This document shows, one piece after another, positions 51,818 to 61,758 of a stretch of DNA of 64,000 bases. The position numbers and the translations under genes were made by a program. Within the stretch, counting starts at the first letter, position 1. Each line of letters begins with the position of its first letter. The notes under the pieces are model-generated. The model saw only the letters and a list, made by a program, of their open reading frames with translations. It searched no databases and was not told the origin of the DNA. The DNA comes from an uncultured Clostridia bacterium. GTDB taxonomy: Bacteria > Bacillota > Clostridia > Oscillospirales > Acutalibacteraceae. The DNA lies in assembly GCA_947627135.1 (NCBI GenBank), contig CANQUV010000009.1:1-64000 (forward strand), in the 5' to 3' direction.

Positions 51818-52666
51818 TCAGACGGTAATTATAAAGTTGTCAATTAGTCGTGTTTTTCCTATATAAACTGCAATTGCGGCAAGAATGTTGCCGCTGATTG
51901 TGTCAACGGGTTCAATGCTTTCGGCATTTACGATATTTACATAGTCTATTTTTGCAAGAGGTTCGGATTTTATTTTATCTGTCATTGATTTAATGACAAC
52001 TGACGACCTTCTTTCACCGTTTTGAACCATTTCTTTTCCCAAAAAAATGGCTTTGCTTAATATAAGAGCGGCTTTTCTTTCTTCGGGATTCAAATAAGTG
52101 TTGCGTGAGCTTTTTGCAAGGCCGTCGTTCTCACGTACTATGGGACAGCCTACGATTTCAAGGTCGAAGTTGAGGTCTTTTACCATTCGCTTTATAATTG
52201 CCAGCTGTTGTGCGTCTTTTTCTCCAAAGTAGGCTCGGTCAGGAGAGGTAATATTAAAAAGCTTGCTTACAACTGTACATACACCGGCAAAATGAGTAGG
52301 GCGTGTTTTTCCGCAAAGTTCTTTGGTGAGTCCGTTCATTGTAACATTTGTTGAAAATCCGTGGGGATACATCTCTTGCGGACTAGGATTAAATATAAGG
52401 TCTGCGCCTGTTTGCTCACAGAGCACTGTATCCTTTTTTATATCCCTCGGATAGCTTTCAAGGTCTTCATTTGGTGCAAACTGTATGGGATTTACAAAAA
52501 TACTGACAACAACTTTGTCGTTTTCCTTTACGGCTCTTTCGATCAGACTTTGATGTCCTTCGTGAAGATAACCCATTGTAGGCACAAGTCCGATAGACAA
52601 ACCTTGTTTTTTCCATTCTTTTATTTGATTTTTTATTTCTGATATACTGCCTGATGATTTAATCAT
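51818..52666 (-). CDS. panC: Pantothenate synthetase
   Basis: 282 residues; ATP-dependent ligation of pantoate and beta-alanine. Motifs: [15 protein letters not shown] (HIGH-type), [36 protein letters not shown] and [12 protein letters not shown]. Its ATG overlaps the panB stop codon (ATGA), and panD follows 12 bases later. Confidence 0.97.
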   Translation of the reverse strand: MIKSSGSISEIKNQIKEWKKQGLSIGLVPTMGYLHEGHQSLIERAVKENDKVVVSIFVNPIQFAPNEDLESYPRDIKKDTVLCEQTGADLIFNPSPQEMYPHGFSTNVTMNGLTKELCGKTRPTHFAGVCTVVSKLFNITSPDRAYFGEKDAQQLAIIKRMVKDLNFDLEIVGCPIVRENDGLAKSSRNTYLNPEERKAALILSKAIFLGKEMVQNGERRSSVVIKSMTDKIKSEPLAKIDYVNIVNAESIEPVDTISGNILAAIAVYIGKTRLIDNFIITV

Positions 52667-53502
52667 TTTATTTCCTCCTCAAGCTTTTTCATTATTTCGT
52701 CAGAAATAGTATATTCATGCTCTTTTGCAGGAAATATACCTGACTTTGTTTCGTTTATATAGTCTGAAAAAGCTTTTTTCATAACAGTGCCTACATCTGC
52801 AAATTGTTTAACAAATTTAGGCTTATAATCAGAAAACATACCCAGCATATCCTGATATACAAGAATCTGTCCGTCACAGCCATTTCCTGCACCTATGCCG
52901 ATTGTTGGAATTGTAAGTATTTTTGAAATGAAAGACGCCAATTTTGCAGGCACACATTCAAGAACAACGGCAAATGCACCTGCTTTTTCTATGGAAATTG
53001 CATCATCAATAAGTTTTTTTGCGGAAGCTTCGTCTTTACACTGCACTTTGTATCCGCCAAATATATTTACCGACTGCGGCGTAAGTCCCAGGTGAGCCAT
53101 AACAGGAATACCTGCATTTGTAACGGCTCTGATTACTTGGCATACTTCAGCTCCGCCTTCTAATTTTACAGCAGATGCATGACCTTCTTTAACCAGTCTG
53201 CCTGCATTTACAAGTGCGTCATAAACTGAAGTCTGATAAGACATAAACGGCATATCAATAACGACCATCGCATTTTTTGCCCCTCTGGCTACTGCCGCAC
53301 CGTGATGTATCATATCTTCTACGGTTACCGAAATTGTGTTCTCATATCCTAAAATTACATTTCCCAGTGAGTCGCCTACAAGAATTGCGTCAACCCCTGC
53401 TTCGTCCATGATTTTAGCTGTTGAGTAGTCATAAGCAGTCAGCATTGTAAGTTTTTCGTTGTTTAGTTTAGCCTGATTGAAAGTTGTAATAGTTTTTTTC
53501 AT
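52663..53502 (-). CDS. panB: 3-methyl-2-oxobutanoate hydroxymethyltransferase
   Basis: 279 residues; first step of pantoate formation. Motifs: [32 protein letters not shown] (in pieces; Mg ligand Asp), [28 protein letters not shown], and [20 protein letters not shown]. First gene of panBCD-coaBC. Its leader is about 300 bases, with a hairpin at 53582-53618 that more likely ends coaX. aggag precedes the start. Confidence 0.97.
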   Translation of the reverse strand: MKKTITTFNQAKLNNEKLTMLTAYDYSTAKIMDEAGVDAILVGDSLGNVILGYENTISVTVEDMIHHGAAVARGAKNAMVVIDMPFMSYQTSVYDALVNAGRLVKEGHASAVKLEGGAEVCQVIRAVTNAGIPVMAHLGLTPQSVNIFGGYKVQCKDEASAKKLIDDAISIEKAGAFAVVLECVPAKLASFISKILTIPTIGIGAGNGCDGQILVYQDMLGMFSDYKPKFVKQFADVGTVMKKAFSDYINETKSGIFPAKEHEYTISDEIMKKLEEEIK

Positions 53503-53581
53503 GGTATTTTCTCCTGTTGAGTTTTACTAATCTGTAAGTAGTATCATTTTGTTCGCTAAGAGAATAGCAGGATTTTTTTGC

Positions 53582-53618
53582 AAAAAATGTGCACAGAGTA
53601 AATCCCGCTTACCTGTGC
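53582..53618 (-). terminator. Probable terminator between coaX and panB
   Basis: On the minus strand gcacag...ctgtgc with inner gtaa/ttac pairs is followed by acattttttgc. It lies 185 bases after coaX and 80 bases before panB, so it may end the coaX transcript. Attenuation of panB cannot be excluded. Confidence 0.5.
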
Positions 53619-53801
53619 CAAATAAAACTAATTATCAATCTTATTTTCCGCTTTCGTTCAATACTGATACGGTCGGAGTTATAATATAATAATATAAATT
53701 AAAACGGTACAGTTTCAAAGCGAATACTATCCGAATTTATAATAACATAGCTGATTAGAAAAAGCAATATTTCTAATATAACAATAAGTCGGCATTTATT
53801 A

Positions 53802-54572
53802 TCATAAGTTTTTATTTTTATCATAAATGATTTTAAGTCCTTCAAGAACCAAATCTTCGTTTAAAATAATATCTTTTTTACAGTACTTTATTATGACCGG
53901 GGCAAATCCTCCTGTTGCAACCAATGTGCATTTTTGTTTCACTTCTTTTTCGTAGCGTTCAATCATTCCGTCTATCATAGCGGCATTTCCGTAAACGATA
54001 CCGCTTCTCATACAATCTGAAGTATTTGTACCGATTGTTTTTTTCGGTGCCGAAAAATTTACAGACGGCAAAAGTGCACATTTATTAGTAAGTGCGTCAA
54101 GGGAAATTTGTATTCCCGGAAGAATTGTACCTCCGCAGTAAGTTTTGTTTTCGTTCATGTAAAGTATGGTGGTGGCGGTGCCGAGACCTATTACTATTAC
54201 AGGACAGGTGTACAGTTCTTTAAGCGCTACACATATACATACTATATCAGAGCCTACTGTTGAAGGATTGTCAAGGCGTATGTCAAGTCCTGTTTTTATT
54301 CCCGGCCCTACTACAAGACTTTCAATTCCTGTGACCGTGTTTATTGCGTTTTTAAGGGGATTTGTTACCGCCGGTACAACGCATGATATTATTGAACCGC
54401 TGATTTTTTTTGCGTCAACATTATTAATTTGAAATATTGTGTATAACTCAACGGAATAGTCGTCTGAAGTTTTGTTTTTGTCAGTTGAAAATACAAGTTT
54501 AAATTTTAGCTCATCTTTATCAAAAATACCTATTTTAGTATTTGTGTTTCCAACATCTGCCACTAAAAGCAT
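53802..54572 (-). CDS. coaX: Type III pantothenate kinase
   Basis: 256 residues of the ASKHA fold. It begins LLVADVGNTNTKIGIF with the nucleotide-binding DxGNT. It also has SCVVPAVTNPL, GPGIKTGLDIR, DIVCICVAL, VIGLGTATT, GGTILPGIQISLDAL and ATGGFA. It phosphorylates pantothenate to feed CoaBC encoded nearby. ATG 54572 follows gaggtg; the GTG at 54581 is inside that ribosome binding site. With panBCD and coaBC it covers pantothenate and CoA synthesis up to pantetheine phosphate. Confidence 0.95.
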   Translation of the reverse strand: MLLVADVGNTNTKIGIFDKDELKFKLVFSTDKNKTSDDYSVELYTIFQINNVDAKKISGSIISCVVPAVTNPLKNAINTVTGIESLVVGPGIKTGLDIRLDNPSTVGSDIVCICVALKELYTCPVIVIGLGTATTILYMNENKTYCGGTILPGIQISLDALTNKCALLPSVNFSAPKKTIGTNTSDCMRSGIVYGNAAMIDGMIERYEKEVKQKCTLVATGGFAPVIIKYCKKDIILNEDLVLEGLKIIYDKNKNL

Positions 54573-54741
54573 TTTTTTCACCTCAAAACTTTTTTATATT
54601 TTAAACATTTTAAAGTATAGCATTAATTTTCAAAAATTCAACATTATTTTATTTTTATTTTACAATAGCGAAAAATACCGTACAATTTATATGTTAAAAT
54701 AAACCCCGTATGAATGTAAATTAACCAATGGAGGTTATAAG

Positions 54742-55590
54742 ATGAATTCAAAAGAAGAAAAACAGCTGAAGATTTTGGCATGTAAATCAAGAATAGGAGC
54801 AATCTTGGGAACTTATAATGCTAAATCAGGTCATCCCGGCGGCTCATTATCTGCCGCAGATATTTTTACTTATCTTTATTTTAAAGAAATGAGCGTTGAC
54901 CCGAAAAATCCTGATGATCCTTACAGAGACCGTTTTGTATTGTCAAAAGGTCATTGTTGTCCAAGCCTTTATGCTACCCTTGCATTAAAGGGTTACTTCC
55001 AATGGAGCGAGCTTGAAAAACTTCGTCATGTAGGAGCTATGCTTCAGGGTCATCCGGATATGAAGGGTACTCCCGGTATTGATATGAGTTCAGGCTCTTT
55101 GGGACAAGGTGTTTCTGCTGCCTGCGGAATGGCGCTTGCGGCAAAGCTTGACAATAATAATTACCGTGTTTACACTGTTTTGGGTGACGGTGAATGTGAA
55201 GAGGGTCAGGTATGGGAGTCGGCTATGTTTGCTTCTCACAATAAACTTGATAACCTTGTTATTATAGTTGACCAAAACGGTCTTCAGATTGACGGTCCTG
55301 TTGAAGAGGTATGCGGTATAGAGCCTCTCGATAAAAAATTCGAAAGTTTCGGATTTAAAGTAGTTAAGATAGACGGTCATAACTTTGCAGAAATTGAGAA
55401 TGCGTTCATTACAGCAAAAGAAACAAAGGGACAGCCTACTGCAATACTTGCAAAAACAATTAAAGGCAAAGGCGTTTCATTTATGGAAAATCAGGTTGGC
55501 TGGCACGGAACCGCTCCCAATAAAGAGCAGTTTGAACAGGCAACGAGCGAACTTGAGGCTGAACTTGCAAAATTGGAGGGTGAGTGCTGA
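54742..55590 (+). CDS. Transketolase, N-terminal (thiamine-diphosphate) subunit
   Basis: 282 residues. Carries the ThDP half: SGHPGGSLSAADIF, VLSKGHCCPSLYA, SSGSLGQGVSAACGMALA, and the Mg/ThDP motif GDGECEEGQVWE...DQNGLQIDG. It ends where the C-terminal subunit begins (stop and start codons share one base). Split transketolases are common in Clostridia and replace one long Tkt in the pentose phosphate pathway. ggagg precedes ATG 54742. Confidence 0.95.
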   Translation: MNSKEEKQLKILACKSRIGAILGTYNAKSGHPGGSLSAADIFTYLYFKEMSVDPKNPDDPYRDRFVLSKGHCCPSLYATLALKGYFQWSELEKLRHVGAMLQGHPDMKGTPGIDMSSGSLGQGVSAACGMALAAKLDNNNYRVYTVLGDGECEEGQVWESAMFASHNKLDNLVIIVDQNGLQIDGPVEEVCGIEPLDKKFESFGFKVVKIDGHNFAEIENAFITAKETKGQPTAILAKTIKGKGVSFMENQVGWHGTAPNKEQFEQATSELEAELAKLEGEC

Positions 55591-56534
55591 TGGCTGAAAT
55601 TATTACAAAAGCAACCAGAGAAAGCTTTGGAATGGCTTTATGCGAACTTGCAAAAACAAATAAAGATATTGTTGTTTTAGATGCCGACCTTGCAGCAGCA
55701 ACAAAAACATCTATATTTAAAAAAGAATTTCCAAAAAGATTCAGAGATTGCGGTATCGCCGAATGCAATATGATGGGCGTTGCGGCAGGACTTGCAGCGT
55801 CAGGTAAAATTCCGGTTGCAGCGTCATTTGCCATGTTTGCAACAGGAAGAGCGTTTGAACAAATCAGAAATTCAATTGCATATCCTCATCTTAATGTAAA
55901 AATTGCAGGAAGTCATGCAGGCATATCCACAGGTGAAGACGGTGCGACCCATCAGTGTCTGGAAGATATTGCGCTTATGAGAACCTTGCCGGGAATGGTA
56001 GTTTTAAATCCTGCCGACCATTATGAAATGATGGCGGCTACAAAGGCAGCTGTTGAATATAAGGGGCCAGTATATATTCGTTTGGGCAGACTTGCAATTG
56101 ACAGCTTTAACGACCCTGATACATATAAATTTGAATTGGGCAAGGGTATAACCTTACACGAAGGCAACGATGTTGCCGTTATAGCAACGGGACTTGTTGT
56201 AAACGAAGCGCTAAAAGCAGTTAGGGAACTTAAAACGCAGGGAATTAATGCCCGTTTGATTAATATTCACACCATTAAACCTATCGACGAAGAGATCATA
56301 ATTAAAGCGGCAAAAGAAACAGGCAGAATTATTACGGTTGAAGAACATAATATTATCGGTGGACTTGCTGACGCTGTTTGTCAGGTAACCAGTGCAAAAT
56401 GTCCTGTTCCGGTTACAAGAATCGGTGTTGAGGATAAATTTGGTTACAGTGGTCCGGCAAAGGAACTTCTTGAAATTTTCGGTCTTTGCAAGGATAATAT
56501 TGCCAAAGTTATAACAGATGTTGTAAAAGGTTGA
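55590..56534 (+). CDS. Transketolase, C-terminal subunit
   Basis: 314 residues with the pyrimidine-binding domain (TKATRESFGMALCELA, VVLDADLAAATKT, GIAECNMMGVAAGLAASGKIP, AGSHAGISTGEDGATHQ) and the C-terminal transketolase domain (VAVIATGLVVNEAL, EEHNIIGGLADAV). ATG 55590 overlaps the previous stop codon and has ggaggg upstream. It forms the active site together with the N-terminal subunit. Confidence 0.95.
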   Translation: MAEIITKATRESFGMALCELAKTNKDIVVLDADLAAATKTSIFKKEFPKRFRDCGIAECNMMGVAAGLAASGKIPVAASFAMFATGRAFEQIRNSIAYPHLNVKIAGSHAGISTGEDGATHQCLEDIALMRTLPGMVVLNPADHYEMMAATKAAVEYKGPVYIRLGRLAIDSFNDPDTYKFELGKGITLHEGNDVAVIATGLVVNEALKAVRELKTQGINARLINIHTIKPIDEEIIIKAAKETGRIITVEEHNIIGGLADAVCQVTSAKCPVPVTRIGVEDKFGYSGPAKELLEIFGLCKDNIAKVITDVVKG

Positions 56535-56587
56535 TTTTTGCAAATACTACAAAGGATAAAACTTGAGGCATAGTTTTATCTTTTTCT

Positions 56588-56867
56588 TGTTTTATAAGAA
56601 ACTGCCGTAAAACAGCCGGACAAAAGAGAGTTTTGTATGGAGCTGTCTGCTTGGAAAACAGCTATCGGTCTCTTTTTGAAAAAAGAGAAGCAAAAACTTT
56701 TGATATTCTTGACAATAACCTTTGTATTTAATATAACTTTGATATTATTTTAAGGTTATTTGTTATATAAAGTTTTTTACTTTATGAGAAACTGCCGTAA
56801 AACAGCCGGACAAAAGAGAGTTTTGCATGGAGCTGTCTGCTTGGAAAACAGCTATCGGCTGAGTTTC
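56588..56867 (+). repeat. Repeat B, composite copy 5 (two nearly identical units and linker)
   Basis: Two units share gagaaactgccgtaaaacag, ccggacaaaagagagttttg and tggagctgtctgcttgg, then aaaacagctatcgg. The first ends in an inverted A-type lead hairpin (tctctttttgaaaaaagaga, then gcaaaaactttt). The linker carries ttgacaataacctttgt as in the copy at 12230. It fills the gap between the transketolase and asparaginase genes. Confidence 0.8.
56709..56737 (+). promoter_or_regulatory. Promoter-like pair inside repeat B
   Basis: TTGACA (56709-56714), 17 bases, TATAAC (56732-56737) in the linker of the composite repeat, pointing at ansA. The equivalent place at 12318 keeps TTGACA but has taaact. 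It may supply ansA-trxA-trxB with a promoter. Confidence 0.45.
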
Positions 56868-56887
56868 TTTTTTGATGAGGTGAGATT

Positions 56888-57892
56888 TTGAAAATTCTTA
56901 CTGTTTTGACAGGCGGAACAATAGGAAGCAAAATTGAAAATGATATTTTGGATGTTAAGGGGAATATTTGTGAAATAACAGAAATTTATAAAGCAAATAC
57001 AAATTCCGATATAGAATTTCAGATTATATCTCCGTTAAATATTTTAAGCGAAAATATGTCTGTATTTTATTTTAACAAACTTTTAGAATGTTTGTATGAA
57101 GTTGATTTTAAAAATTACGACGGTGTAATCGTAACCCATGGTTCTGATACTTTAAGCTATACAGCCGCCCTTTTGGGGATGTGTTTTGCTCATATCAGTG
57201 TGCCTATGGTTTTGGTTGCGGCGGATTATCCGTTGTTTTATGAAAAGAGCAACGGTCTTCAAAATTTTACGGGAGCAGTTGAACTTATCAAGTCAAGATC
57301 AGTAAAGGGTGTTTTTGTATCTTACGGTACAAAAATCAAAACAAATATTTATCTCTCAACAAGACTTTGTGAGGCAGACAGGTTTCTCGATAAATTCTCG
57401 GATTTTACAGGTACTCCTTTTGCCTTTATAAAAGACGGAAACCTTGAATTTATTAAAAGTCCGCATAATCCTGATTTAACAGAAATAAATAAAAAAAGAC
57501 AACCGATTTTTGAAAAAACACCGATTATTAAAGAGTCTGTGCAAATTTTAAATTGCTATCCGTCTTATGATTATGAAAGTATTTTAATAAAGAAAAATAT
57601 AAAGGCTTTTTTACAGCTTTCTTATCATTCCGGAACAATATCCGCAGAAGAAAAAACAATTGAATTTTTAAAAAAGTGCAGAGAGAAGAAAATAGATTTT
57701 TATTTGTGCTCATTAAAAAAATCGCAGGACTTATATGCAACTACCAAAAAAATTACAGAATTTAATGCTTATCTTCTATATAATATAAGCAGAGAAGCTG
57801 CATACGCAAAGCTGTTGATCGCGTATTCACAAAACAAAATTAAACCTCGGGAATTTATTAAAAAAAATATATTTTTTGAGAATGTTATTTAA
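56888..57892 (+). CDS. ansA: Asparaginase
   Basis: 334 residues of the L-asparaginase family. First active-site motif LTGGTIGSKI (catalytic Thr near 10). Second motif VIVTHGSDTLSYTAALLG with THGSD near 85-89. A further family segment is AVELIKSRSVKGVFVSYG. No signal peptide, so a cytoplasmic enzyme making aspartate and ammonia. The start is TTG 56888 behind gaggtgag; no better ATG exists. It is followed after 12 bases by trxA. The C-terminal half is diverged, so a related amidase activity is possible. Confidence 0.88.
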   Translation: MKILTVLTGGTIGSKIENDILDVKGNICEITEIYKANTNSDIEFQIISPLNILSENMSVFYFNKLLECLYEVDFKNYDGVIVTHGSDTLSYTAALLGMCFAHISVPMVLVAADYPLFYEKSNGLQNFTGAVELIKSRSVKGVFVSYGTKIKTNIYLSTRLCEADRFLDKFSDFTGTPFAFIKDGNLEFIKSPHNPDLTEINKKRQPIFEKTPIIKESVQILNCYPSYDYESILIKKNIKAFLQLSYHSGTISAEEKTIEFLKKCREKKIDFYLCSLKKSQDLYATTKKITEFNAYLLYNISREAAYAKLLIAYSQNKIKPREFIKKNIFFENVI

Positions 57893-57904
57893 AGGAGTGT
57901 TAAT

Positions 57905-58225
57905 ATGGCAAAAGAAATTACGATGTACGATTTTGAAACGGAAGTTCTAAATAACAGTAAACCTGCAATAGTAGATTTTTATGCACAATGGTGCGGACCG
58001 TGCAAAATGATGGCGCCAGTTTTCAAGGAACTTTCTTCACAAATGACAGACTGCGATTTTTATAAAGTAAACGTAGATAATGAGCAGGATCTGGCAAGCA
58101 AATATAAAGTTATGAGCATTCCCACGGTTATTATTTTCAAAGACGGAGAACCTGTTTCAACAAGCGTAGGTTTTCTATCAAAGGAAGACCTTAAAAACAA
58201 AATAGAGAGTGCAATAAATGGCTGA
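57905..58225 (+). CDS. trxA: Thioredoxin
   Basis: 106 residues, classic fold with active site AQWCGPCKM, the cis-proline segment MSIPTVIIF and DGEPV. Cytoplasmic disulfide reductant. aaggag precedes ATG 57905. It overlaps trxB by 8 bases, so the redox pair is made together. Confidence 0.97.
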   Translation: MAKEITMYDFETEVLNNSKPAIVDFYAQWCGPCKMMAPVFKELSSQMTDCDFYKVNVDNEQDLASKYKVMSIPTVIIFKDGEPVSTSVGFLSKEDLKNKIESAING

Positions 58226-59168
58226 TAAATTTATAATAAATGAAGCATCAGATGTTTGTATAATAGGTTCAGGACCTGCCGGACTTTGCGCGTCGGTCTA
58301 TGCAGGAAGAGCTGGACTCAAGCACGTCATATACGAAAAATTTCCTATGTGCGGAGGACAGATAGTAAATACCGGAGATGTTGAAAACTATCCGGGGTTT
58401 TCGTCTGTGGGAGGATTTGAACTTGCACAAAAATTTTATGAACACGCTGTAAGTGCAGGCGGAAGTTTCAGGTCGGAAACAGTAAAAAGCGTAATAAAAA
58501 ATAACGGAATTTTTGAAATAACCTCTGAAAACGGAAAAACAACTTATTCCAAAACGGTAATTGCCGCAACGGGAGCAAAAAGTAAAACTCTGGGCGCAAA
58601 GGGAGAGATTGAATTTACAGGAAAGGGAGTAAGCTATTGCGCACATTGTGACGGAGCATTTTACAGAAATAAAACAGCAGTTGTAGTAGGCGGAGGAGAT
58701 ACGGCAGTATCAGATGCACTTTATCTTTCCAATCTTTGCAAGCAGGTTATAGTTGTCCACAGGAGAGATGGATTCAGGGCCGCAAAAAGTCTTGTAGATA
58801 AGCTGGAAAGCAAGGAGAATGTAAAAATAATCAGAGGTTTTGTATTAAGCGAAATCAAAGGAGACACAAAGGCGGAATCTGTAATTCTCAAAAGGGTAAA
58901 AAATAATGAAACACAGGAATTTTTAACAGACGGTATATTTATTGCAGTAGGAGCAAGTCCTGAAAATGCACTGTTTAAGGATATTGTAAAAACCGACGAG
59001 GCAGGTTTTATAACGGCAAATGAAGATTGCATAACATCTTTGGAAGGACTTTTTGTTGCAGGAGATTTGAGAACAAAACCGTTAAGACAGATTGTAACAG
59101 CAGTATCAGACGGAGCAAATGCGATTTATTCTGCTGAAAAATATTTAAGAGAAAGCTCAAAAAAATAA
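58218..59168 (+). CDS. trxB: Thioredoxin reductase
   Basis: A 316-residue FAD/NADPH flavoenzyme. FAD motif IIGSGPAGLCASVYAGRAGL, redox-active CAHCDGAFY (CxxC near 140), NADPH motif VVVGGGDTAVSDALYLSNL and C-terminal FVAGDLRTKPLRQIVTAVSDGA. Full length. It starts inside trxA. It regenerates reduced thioredoxin. Confidence 0.96.
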   Translation: MADKFIINEASDVCIIGSGPAGLCASVYAGRAGLKHVIYEKFPMCGGQIVNTGDVENYPGFSSVGGFELAQKFYEHAVSAGGSFRSETVKSVIKNNGIFEITSENGKTTYSKTVIAATGAKSKTLGAKGEIEFTGKGVSYCAHCDGAFYRNKTAVVVGGGDTAVSDALYLSNLCKQVIVVHRRDGFRAAKSLVDKLESKENVKIIRGFVLSEIKGDTKAESVILKRVKNNETQEFLTDGIFIAVGASPENALFKDIVKTDEAGFITANEDCITSLEGLFVAGDLRTKPLRQIVTAVSDGANAIYSAEKYLRESSKK

Positions 59169-59184
59169 AAAGAAAAAATTTTAA

Positions 59185-59252
59185 TAACCTTATGTCTTTG
59201 TCTGAAAGCTATATGATTAATCCGATATTTTACTTTCAGAGGCATAAAGGTT
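59185..59252 (+). terminator. Imperfect long hairpin after trxB
   Basis: aaccttatg...tgtctgaaag pairs imperfectly with ctttcaga..cataaaggtt across a loop of about 25 bases, followed by tttacat. A weak terminator for ansA-trxA-trxB is likely but not certain. Confidence 0.45.
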
Positions 59253-59304
59253 TACATATAAAATTCTTAATTAATTAAAATTATAAGCAAAGACAAGTGA
59301 TTTT

Positions 59305-59964
59305 ATGAATATTGAAGGCATAATTTTTGATATGGACGGGGTATTGCTTGATACAGAAAAGCTTTATGTAAAATTTTGGTGTCAGGGGGCAAATTTTTAC
59401 GGATATGAAATGAAAGAATATCATGCTTTGTCAATTAGAAGTATGGCACGCCCGTTTGCAATAGAAAAATTAAAAAGCTATTTCGGAGAGGATTTCGATT
59501 ATTATAAGGTTCATGAAAAACGAATTGAGCTGATGGATAAGTTTATTGAGAAAAACGGAATAGAAACAAAACCTTACGCACAGGAGATTCTGAAATTTTT
59601 AAAAGAAAATCATTACAAAACCGCACTTGCAACAGCAACAGGAATAGAAAAAACAAAGACTTATTTAAAACAAACAGGATTATATGATTATTTTGATAAG
59701 ATCGTGTGTGCGTCTATGGTAGAAAGGGGAAAACCGGAACCTGATATTTATTTGAAGGCGGCAGAGCTTTTAAAATTAAACCCCGATGAATGTATAGCGG
59801 TTGAAGATTCTCCAAACGGGATAAAATCAGCACACAGAGCAGGCTGTATAACAGTAATGATACCCGACCTTGACCTCCCTGATGAAAATACAAAGAAAAA
59901 TACATATAAGGTGTTAGGAAATCTAAACGAATTAAAGAAACTGCTTGCAGAAATAAAAAGTTAA
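59305..59964 (+). CDS. HAD family hydrolase (beta-phosphoglucomutase-like)
   Basis: 219 residues, HAD subfamily IA: motif I FDMDGVLLDTEKLY, motif II ATATG, motif III lysine in ERGKPEPDIYLKAA, motif IV AVEDSPNGIKSA. An alpha-helical cap is present. Sugar-phosphate phosphatase or phosphomutase activity is typical, and the exact substrate is unknown. The start has a weak ribosome binding site (aagtgatttt). It may be co-transcribed with the symporter 80 bases downstream. Confidence 0.88.
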   Translation: MNIEGIIFDMDGVLLDTEKLYVKFWCQGANFYGYEMKEYHALSIRSMARPFAIEKLKSYFGEDFDYYKVHEKRIELMDKFIEKNGIETKPYAQEILKFLKENHYKTALATATGIEKTKTYLKQTGLYDYFDKIVCASMVERGKPEPDIYLKAAELLKLNPDECIAVEDSPNGIKSAHRAGCITVMIPDLDLPDENTKKNTYKVLGNLNELKKLLAEIKS

Positions 59965-60044
59965 GATAAGGCAAGCTAAAATAAATAAAAAAACAAAATA
60001 AATAAATTAAATATATTAAATATAAAAATTAAAAAGGTGATAAA

Positions 60045-61475
60045 GTGGAAGTAATAAGTAATTTTGTCCAGACCTTTCATGATGTTTTATGGGGTTGGCC
60101 TATGATCATTCTCTTATTCGGAACTCATCTGTTTATTACTATAAGAACACGATTTATGCAAAGAAAGACCTTTATAGCTATTAAGCTGTCCGTTACCGCA
60201 GACCCTGATACAGACGGAGATATAAGTCCTTTTGAAGCTCTTACAACGGCTCTGGCGTCAACGATTGGTACAGGAAACATAATAGGAGTCGGAACAGCAA
60301 TTGCTCTGGGCGGACCGGGAGCAGTTTTTTGGTGCTGGATCGCAGGTGTTTTGGGAATTGCAACAAAATATGCAGAATCCTTGCTTGCCGTAAAATACAG
60401 GGTTAAAACCAAAGACGGCAGAATGTTGGGCGGCGCTATGTATGTACTTGAAAACGGACTGCATTTTAAATGGCTGGGTATCCTTTTTGCCGCATTTGCC
60501 GCTTTAGCTGCTTTTGGTATAGGCGGAGGAGTTCAGGTTAACGCTATTTCAGATATTATGATGTCTACCTTTGATTCGGGCAATAAACTTACTGTTGATC
60601 TCTTTGGAAACGAGGTTTCTCTTGTTGCCGTTATTGTAGGAATTGTTACAACCGTATTGACAGCTGCCGTAATTTTCGGAGGAGTAAAGTCTATTTCAAA
60701 TGTATGCTCAAAGCTTGTTCCCTTAATGGCTGCGTTTTATGTTTTGGGATGTATTATAATTTTAATAATTAACATTGATGTTTTAGGTGAAACGATAGTT
60801 CTGATTGTTAAATCTGCATTTGTACCTACCGCAGCTTCAGGCGGACTTGTGGGAGCAGGTATTATGATGGCGGCTCGCTATGGTATTGCAAGGGGTCTTT
60901 TTTCTAATGAATCAGGTATGGGTTCAGCGCCGATCGTTGCAGCGGCAGCACAGACAAGAAACCCCGTAAGACAAGCGCTTATCTCCTCAACAGGAACATT
61001 TTGGGATACGGTAGTCGTATGCTTAATGACAGGTCTTGTGCTGGTAAGTTCCGTACTTAAAAATCCCGGTATCAGCCTTGAAGGTTTAGAAGACGGCGGA
61101 GTTCTTACCTCACTTGCTTTTGCACAAATCCCATACATAGGAACGCCGATTTTAGTAATCGGAATCATCGCATTTGCATATTCAACAATTTTAGGCTGGT
61201 CATATTACGGCGAAAGATGTGTTGAGTATTTATTTGGCACAAAGCTTTTGATACCCTATAAATTATTAATATTGTTTGTTATTTTAACAGGACCAGTAAT
61301 TTCTCTGTCAGTTGTTTGGAATATTGCAGATATTTTAAATGCGTTGATGGCAATTCCAAACCTTGTGGCAGTATTGGTATTGTCAGGAGTAGTTGTAAAG
61401 GAAACAAAATACTATCTTTACGGCAACCGTCTTGACAAACATGATAAAACAGAAATTCCTGTTGTTGACAAATAA
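60045..61475 (+). CDS. Sodium:alanine/glycine symporter (AGCS family)
   Basis: 476 residues with about ten or eleven helices. Family segments: ALTTALASTIGTGNIIGVGTAIALGGPGAVFW and ARGLFSNESGMGSAPIVAAAAQT are diagnostic. The start is GTG 60045 with aaaggtg 6 bases before it. It imports alanine or glycine with Na+. It is not tied to any pathway in the window. Confidence 0.94.
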   Translation: MEVISNFVQTFHDVLWGWPMIILLFGTHLFITIRTRFMQRKTFIAIKLSVTADPDTDGDISPFEALTTALASTIGTGNIIGVGTAIALGGPGAVFWCWIAGVLGIATKYAESLLAVKYRVKTKDGRMLGGAMYVLENGLHFKWLGILFAAFAALAAFGIGGGVQVNAISDIMMSTFDSGNKLTVDLFGNEVSLVAVIVGIVTTVLTAAVIFGGVKSISNVCSKLVPLMAAFYVLGCIIILIINIDVLGETIVLIVKSAFVPTAASGGLVGAGIMMAARYGIARGLFSNESGMGSAPIVAAAAQTRNPVRQALISSTGTFWDTVVVCLMTGLVLVSSVLKNPGISLEGLEDGGVLTSLAFAQIPYIGTPILVIGIIAFAYSTILGWSYYGERCVEYLFGTKLLIPYKLLILFVILTGPVISLSVVWNIADILNALMAIPNLVAVLVLSGVVVKETKYYLYGNRLDKHDKTEIPVVDK

Positions 61476-61758
61476 AAATAAAAACGGAATTAAAACGGAC
61501 AAAATATAATATAAAAATAAATTCAAGGGAATATTTTTACAAATTATGCCAATAATATTATAGCAGCAACAGTTTTATATAAACTTTTATGATATTTTTT
61601 AATCAAAATAAATTATTATAAACCCGGTAATATTTTGCTAATTTGTTACTTTTGACTATGTCATAAAATTTTTGAAAATGTTATAATTATTTTAGGTTGA
61701 AAGGTAATTAATTTATTAAAATATTTTATTTCAAAGACAAATGAAAGGGTAGGTTATA

